Below, one piece after another: positions 10,025 through 14,575 of a DNA stretch of 14,575 bases (its first letter is position 1; each line of letters opens with the position of its first letter). The DNA is from Parastagonospora avenae f. sp. tritici 18332-5 (Eukaryota > Ascomycota > Dothideomycetes > Pleosporales > Phaeosphaeriaceae). Position numbers and translations under genes: made by a program. The notes under the pieces were generated by a model. The model was not told the origin of the DNA. It made no database searches and saw nothing but the letters and a program-made list of their open reading frames with translations. The DNA lies in assembly GCA_022559985.1 (NCBI GenBank), contig JAFJTR010000197.1:1-14575 (forward strand), read 5' to 3'.

Positions 10025-10929
10025 TCAGTCCAGGTCATCGTTCGGCACAAGAATACCATACGTGACCACAGCATCACCTTCCTGCACAGCCTCACTGTTG
10101 AAGCCGTCCTGGGACTCGAGAGCAGAGGCGTCCACCATTGACACCACAAGCGAACTAGCCTCGTCCTTCTCGGCTCTATCTTCAAACAGCGCACCCTTTA
10201 TGTAATCGCGTTCACGCTTCACCTCGCCTAACTTACTTACGCGAACTTCACTCACTTTGAATGCGAAGACGAAATCAGTACTGCCCTCCCAAGATACTGC
10301 GTTCTTAGTCTCCTTCTTACGTCTGACCTCAGGCCCTCCACCGACTGGGACCATTCCACCGCTCAAAACTGTGCCATCGACTTGCGCCCCCACAATGCCC
10401 TCTACTGCACGTGAAGAAGTCGTGGCGCCCTGCGCGCCACTCACAATCTTGACGCCTGTGATTATGTACACAGGTTTGCGATAATGAGACGTTTCCAGGA
10501 AGCGGCGCACACCAGCACTGTCGACGCAGCGTTCAACGTAATCTTCCGTTGGGATGAAGTGCATGGTGTCGATGCGGTCGAAAGTGAAAGATTTCTCGTG
10601 GCTGGAATGAGTCAGTGGATACTGCGTGTTCATGGGAAGGATATGTCAGCATACCTTTTTCCCCAGTCTGCACCAGCATCAACACCCAAACCCAGTAATC
10701 CGCTCAGGAACGTTGTCAAGACCGAGAAACCACCAGAGCTGAGCTTTGCCTTTGAGACTTCGACTAAAAATTTGCTGGACAGTAAGACATCAGCCTCAGT
10801 GGGTGTGCATAGTGTCAGACGGCGATGAGGCTTCTTGAGCGACGTAATCACGCTTCCTAGTGCGACCGGTCCGTGGGGCGGAAGATCCCACGTTGGAGGA
10901 ATGAAGTACTCCGGTGTAGTACTCGCCAT
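10025..10929 (-). CDS. Gasdermin-like pore-forming cell-death protein (2 exons, 283 aa)
   Basis: Exons (minus): 10929-10655 and 10601-10025; 852 nt in frame; one 53-nt GT-AG intron with a CTGAC branch site. The start at 10929 has A at -3 and G at +4; an ATG at 11019 in the same frame would add 30 residues but reads like 5' leader. Features: a hydrophobic Gly-rich stretch at 68-90 (TTFLSGLLGLG), a strand-like KPVYIITGVKI at 134-144, a Gly-rich turn (VPVGGGPEVRRKK, 176-188) and WEGSTDFVFAFKVSEVRV at 196-213. This order of long amphipathic strands matches the gasdermin N-terminal fold, and the length is close to HET-Q1 of Podospora. The family forms membrane pores after a protease removes the C-terminal tail. 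Here the tail after about residue 230 is acidic and includes F231 and F259. Convergent with the protease gene, 66 bp away. Family call is by pattern, not by search. Confidence 0.68.
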
Positions 10930-11114
10930 GATGTTTGAGAGAATGAATTGTGTTAGTTGGGGCACTCGGGCTGATATGAAGGGTAGCAGCCTGATGTGGC
11001 TGTGGCTGTGTTGAGTCACAGTGCATCGCAGGTGAAGACAGGCGAATCATCAGTGTTATTGCGCGAAGAGGTGCATACTAGCCAATCGATCCATGACAAG
11101 ACAACCTAGCGAGC

Positions 11115-11250
11115 GGGCTGAACAGGGCAAGTACGAAAGAAGAGGCCAAGGCGATGGATGGCCGGATGTTAGCGCGGTTCGAAACGGTGTTGGGGTCGGA
11201 GCATCCAGACACGCTGACGGGTACCGTATGAGCAACTTGGCGCAGGCTGA
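11115..11250 (+). pseudogene. Relic TPR unit of a different NLR-type gene
   Basis: In pieces of two to three frames one reads EQGKYE, then EEAKAMDGRMLARFETVLG, then SEHPDTLTG, then MSNLAQA. This is the kinesin-light-chain TPR signature (GKYEEA ... VLG.EHPDTL ... NLA) of fungal NLRs, but its wording differs from the intact NLR's GRWDAAEEL units, so it comes from another family member. Frameshifts near 11130 and 11222 break it. Nothing else of that gene is recognisable; the roughly 290 bp between it and the NLR copy hold no feature I can support. Confidence 0.5.
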
Positions 11251-11529
11251 GCCGCATCTAACGTTCTCCAAGAAAGGCCCCAAAGAGAGCATACCCACAT
11301 TGTATCGCTGTTGCATCATGGCGTCCGCGACGGCCTTCGGTGACGCCAACGCTGGCATTCAAGCGCGGACTATCAGCGGCCCAGTCCATGCTGCGTTCCG
11401 TCTTCCGCCAGGTGAGTTGAGCGGGGGCACAATGTTCGCAGGGTCCGAGCAAGCGCTAACACTAGCATCAGTCCAGCACGAGCAGAAACACCGCCGCGCA
11501 CAGCTCAACGTCAAAAGCATTACACGCTG

Positions 11530-11691
11530 ACATCAGAGAAGTAAGTCGCAGCTCGCCATTGAGCATGCCTACCGCACGTACGAGCGGTCGCCTGAGATGT
11601 GGGTGTTCTGGGTGCACGCCAGTAGCGCAGCGCGGTACGAGCAGAGCTTCCGCAACATCGCCGACATCGTTAAGATCACTGGACGGCAGGA
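11530..11691 (+). repeat. Inverted duplicate tract, partner of 4073-4234
   Basis: It matches the intact NLR gene at 161 of 162 bases in opposite orientation, covering the 3' end of the intron and the start of the NB-ARC exon. Identity falls sharply just after (from about 11692), where the encoded proteins are only about half identical. Confidence 0.85.
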
Positions 11692-12984
11692 CCCGCAGGC
11701 GAACACCTTTATGCTGGTGCACGACTGGCTACGAGGGTGCAAGCACAGATGGCTGGTCGTTCTAGACAACGCCGACGATGCCCGCTTTCTTGTCGACTGC
11801 TCAGCTGCCGACCCGAAGACGAGGGCCGGGCTGGGCTGATGCGCGAGTATCTACCCCACTGCGATCGCGGCTCGGTCCTTGTCACGACGCGCAACGGACA
11901 GGCGGCGCTGAGGCTGGTGGAGCAGCGTGACATCGTCGAAGTGGAGCCGATGGACGAGCAAAGTGCGCTGTTGCTCTTAAAGAAGATGCTAGGAACACAG
12001 GCCGATAACAGAGGATCGCTGAGCTGGCTACAGCGCACTACATGCCGCTGGCCATTGTGCAAGCAGCAGCGAATATCTCGCAGCGAGCACCTCGATGCTC
12101 AGTCGCGAGGTACTTGGACGACTACAGGAAGAGCGAGCGCAAGCGGTCAAGCCTTCTCGAGTATGACGACGGGCACCTGCGACGAGTGTGGGAGACGACG
12201 AACTCGATCATTGTAACGTGGCAGACGTCGTTTGAGCACATACGGAAGACGCGACGATCGGCGGCGGAGCTGCTGTAGCTGATGAGGTACTTCGATCGGC
12301 ACGGGATACCTGAGGATCTGCTGCAACGTCCAGTAAAGCAGGAGAACGACGATGGCAATCAGCAAGGGCCGACTGCTCGCGACGCGCACGTGGCTGGCGG
12401 CGAACGGTGAGCTAGAGCGGTGGAAGCTATAGGTCGTCCGCAACCTTGGCGCAGCGTGTCCGACAGGAGCGTACGAGGACTGGGCAGTGTGCGGACCGCT
12501 CTTTACGCATGCCAAAGCAGCTGCAGAGCAGCGGCCTGAATGCGAGGTGCTATTGATAGAGTTGGCCACGCTATTGTAATGTACTGTATGATATGCAAGG
12601 GTTAGAGGAAACATGGCTGAGGCTGAGCAGCTTGCTGTGGCGTCGTGGAAGACGCGACGAAAGGTGCCAGGGCGGGAGCACGAGGATACGTAGTGGAGCA
12701 TGACGATAGTAGCAGATGCGTACTCGGTCGGAGGACGATGGGATAGGGCGGAGGAGCTACGGCAGCAAGCGATGGAGAGGCGCAAGGCGAAGCTGGGAGC
12801 CGAGCATCTGGACACGCTGACTAGCATGGCCAACTTGGCAGTGACATGGAGATCACTAGGGTGGAATGCAGAAGCTATAGCTCTACTGCGGTAGTGAGTG
12901 GAGCTTCGTCGCGAAGTGCTCAGAGTTGGCCATCACAACTTCTGGTCATCTCAGTCAAACCTGAAGCAGTGGGAGGCAGAGTAA
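11542..12984 (+). pseudogene. Decayed, 5'-truncated second copy of the NB-ARC/TPR NLR
   Basis: The copy starts at the exon that follows the Walker A intron (KSQLAIEHAYR at 11543), with part of that intron preserved before it; the P-loop glycines, zinc fingers and N-terminus are absent. It continues through WLVVLDNADDARF, LVTTRN and MPLAIVQAAANI, but needs frame changes near 11810 and 12010. Stops follow, for example TAG at 12276-12278, TAG near 12431 and TAA near 12578. The MHALVQ-like segment is broken and the acidic linker is missing. Only one clear TPR unit of the array type survives (MANLAVTWRSLGWNAEAIALL, about 12823-12890), against seven in the intact gene. The same C-terminal end, QWEAE plus stop, closes it at 12984. 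It is plus-oriented, the reverse of the intact gene, and sits on the far side of the protease-gasdermin pair. Confidence 0.85.
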
Positions 12985-13608
12985 GCAGATTTGGCGTGCG
13001 GGGCAAAGAAGGAGCCGTTTGTAAGAGGTCATAAGTAGGACTAGATGGCTGTACGCGTCGCAGACGTGCGTTGCCCGGATCGCGAACACATCCTATTACA
13101 CCTGTTCTACGAAAACGGACGCTTGTAGGCGCAGGCTAGCTTGTTGAGAGCTAGCAGATGTCGGTAGCAGCCATTGGTTAGAAGTAGCAGGGGTAGCCCG
13201 GGGCTGACAAGGGTCTCTCACGACCGTCGCTCACACAAAGGGTGAGGGCGGTTTTACAAAGCACTGTACTTAACAACAAGGAACAAAGCCGCTGTACTCA
13301 CGCTGAGAAGACCCCGCCAGCAGTCAGGGCAAAGCTACGTCAGCCATTTCTACAAGACGGTGCAGACGCTAAGAAGAGATGGGTGATTGGTTCTATCTCA
13401 CGTGGTTGATGCCAAGTCCTGCACGGACTTGGCGCCTCAGGGCAGAGCTCATCCTCGCCCACCTCGTCCATCTCTCCTTAGCTATCATCGACAGCCTTAT
13501 TGTACGCTCAATAGGCTATATGGCTCGCTTTTTCATCCGGTTCCACCCCCATCATCGAATTCCCGAGAATACTATGTCTCCAAACCGTACTACTGAGGTA
13601 GGGTTAGG
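12985..13608. other. Gene-free stretch
   Basis: I see no supported gene here. The stretch has a small hairpin at 13411-13433 (9-bp perfect arms GCCAAGTCC / GGACTTGGC around TGCAC) and short GCTAGC inverted words at 13135-13155. The texture (scattered stops in all frames, GTCTCTCACG-type words) would suit an old mobile-element remnant, but I cannot identify one. Confidence 0.4.
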
Positions 13609-13793
13609 TTGCCCCCAGGGGCAAGAATCATGTTCGCCCCCAGGGGCAAAGAGTCTGTGCCAATAACACAACCTCGCGAAGAGATGCTTGCCCCCAGGGG
13701 CAAAGATCTGTACTAGCAACACAGCTCCGCGAAGGGATGCTTGCCCCTAGGGGCAAAGATCTGTGCTAGCAACACAGCTTCGCGAACTCTACA
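13609..13793. repeat. Palindromic minisatellite, about 53-bp period
   Basis: The core palindrome TTGCCCCCAGGGGCAA, or close variants, occurs at 13609, 13633, 13688 and 13741. From 13633 the copies sit in units of 55, 53 and about 53 bp that share ACACARC, CGCGAA and GATGCTTG words. The last copy has a T for C in the core, making TTGCCCCTAGGGGCAA, still a palindrome. Each core can fold into a strong GC hairpin. Confidence 0.88.
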
Positions 13794-13839
13794 ATTGTTC
13801 CTAGAAGGCTTAGTTGCAGCGGCCTCCTGTCCTTTGTGA

Positions 13840-14424
13840 ATAGTCGTCTATCCAGCTAAGGAGAGGAAGAAGCAGCGTGCAGACCTCAAGGAGGTAGAAT
13901 CTATCTATGATTTATCTGAGCGGTACAGACTAGCTACCGTCAAATTCATAGTTGATTCACTTACCCTGGAATGGCGTATCAGCACGAATAGACCCATCAA
14001 CAAAGCCCATAAGCGCCGCATCTGTCGGATTTTCAAAGACGCGAGAGTTTTTCGGCGAGATGCGAGCCATCGGCTGCAGGTCGCTTGCACTAAGGCGCAA
14101 GTACAGAAGATGTTATATCATCTTAAGCAGAAAGGAAGCCAGGCCAATGAGGATGCGCCAGCTAGAGATGTCGATGTCGAATTACTGTCATTTGAAGACT
14201 AGAGTAGCGTTGTCGGAGAAAAGGCAGAGCTTATAGCAGGCAACTACCGAGTGGAAGCGTTGAAAGAATGTCTGCGGTGTTCCGGGTCGTCGCAAGCAGA
14301 GCGATGGTGGGTGTGCAATATTTACGATCGAGGTAATTACCCTCCACACGCCAGCCAAGACGAGCTAACCCGAACGGCAGACGCGCTACCACCGCAGCTG
14401 CACGTCAAGCTACGAGCGAACTAA
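13840..14424 (+). pseudogene. Interrupted ORF of unknown family
   Basis: One frame stays open from 13840 for 120 codons to a TAG at 14200-14202, then continues in the same frame for 73 more codons to TAA at 14422-14424. The first part is basic and looks protein-like (for example LSERYRLATVKFIVDSLTLEW and INKAHKRRICRIFKDARVF); the second has a CLRC...WWVC pattern. No ATG stands near the front of the frame, so a 5' exon is missing or the gene is broken. I do not recognise it; a DNA-binding or transposon-related remnant is possible. Most other frames here are closed more often, which supports past coding. Confidence 0.35.
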
Positions 14425-14490
14425 GAAGACACTATCTTACCAGACAACTACGGCCAAATATAGACAGAGCTCGCGAGCAGAGTTGGTATC

Positions 14491-14536
14491 AAGCAAGCCA
14501 AGCAAGCAGTAGGCCTACTGCTTGACTTGCTTGCTT
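14491..14536. repeat. Large inverted repeat centred on AGGCCT
   Basis: Arms 14491-14513 and 14514-14536 are reverse complements at 20 of 23 positions with no spacer, centred on AGGCCT (14511-14516). A partial third copy of the right arm (CTGCTTGACTTGCTTGCG) lies at about 14549-14566. It could be the end of a foldback or MITE-type element that continues outside the window. Confidence 0.8.
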
Positions 14537-14575
14537 ATTTAGAGTCGTCTGCTTGACTTGCTTGCGCTTGATTAG

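Noticed and set aside
10930..11019. Upstream ATG at 11019 as start of the gasdermin-like gene
   Set aside because: The 30 extra residues look like translated leader (His/Ser and hydrophobic mix), and the ATG at 10929 has a better context and gives the usual family length.
11093..11530. 145-codon plus-strand frame as a real gene
   Set aside because: It runs through relic TPR sequence in the wrong frame and into intron-derived sequence of the NLR copy.
13598..13608. GGGTTAGG, telomere-like word
   Set aside because: A single TTAGGG-like copy is expected by chance; there is no array.
13609..13793. CRISPR-like array of palindromic repeats
   Set aside because: Fungal context, spacers are themselves repeated rather than unique, and copies are too few.

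Overview
The window looks like nuclear DNA of a filamentous ascomycete, possibly a dothideomycete (inference). Genes are split by short introns of 48-79 nt with CTRAY-like branch sites, and the protein families are those of fungal allorecognition and immunity loci, set among repeat debris. No bacterial signals (operons, Shine-Dalgarno sites) are present. Gene models below were assembled by eye; every splice junction listed keeps the reading frame.

Layout. 1-1737: repeat-rich flank with a broken Cys-rich small gene (149-655, minus) and an LTR-like stretch (about 768-1641). 1738-6492 (minus): a five-exon gene for a 1510-residue NLR-like protein, C2H2 fingers + NB-ARC + kinesin-light-chain-type TPRs, with seven almost identical 42-residue TPR units. 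6493-6924: shared divergent promoter region with a perfect 20-bp tandem duplication. 6925-9958 (plus): a five-exon gene for a 929-residue intracellular protein, a DUF7580-like N-terminal part fused to a subtilisin (S8) protease with intact Asp/His/Ser. 10025-10929 (minus): a two-exon gene for a 283-residue gasdermin-like protein, tail-to-tail with the protease gene only 66 bp apart. 11115-12984: relics of NLR genes, including a frameshifted second copy of the NLR in opposite orientation. 12985-14575: gene-poor DNA with a palindromic minisatellite, an interrupted ORF of unknown kind and a large inverted repeat at the edge.

How the genes may work together. The central trio (NLR receptor, subtilisin protease, gasdermin-like protein) matches the parts list of a fungal cell-death pathway. 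In Podospora anserina the protease HET-Q2 cleaves the gasdermin HET-Q1 to trigger pore-forming death, and NLRs are fungal sensors whose repeats evolve fast. The inferred chain is NLR senses, protease is activated, gasdermin loses its C-terminal tail and permeabilises membranes. Domain calls rest on motifs; the three-step wiring is inference from gene adjacency.
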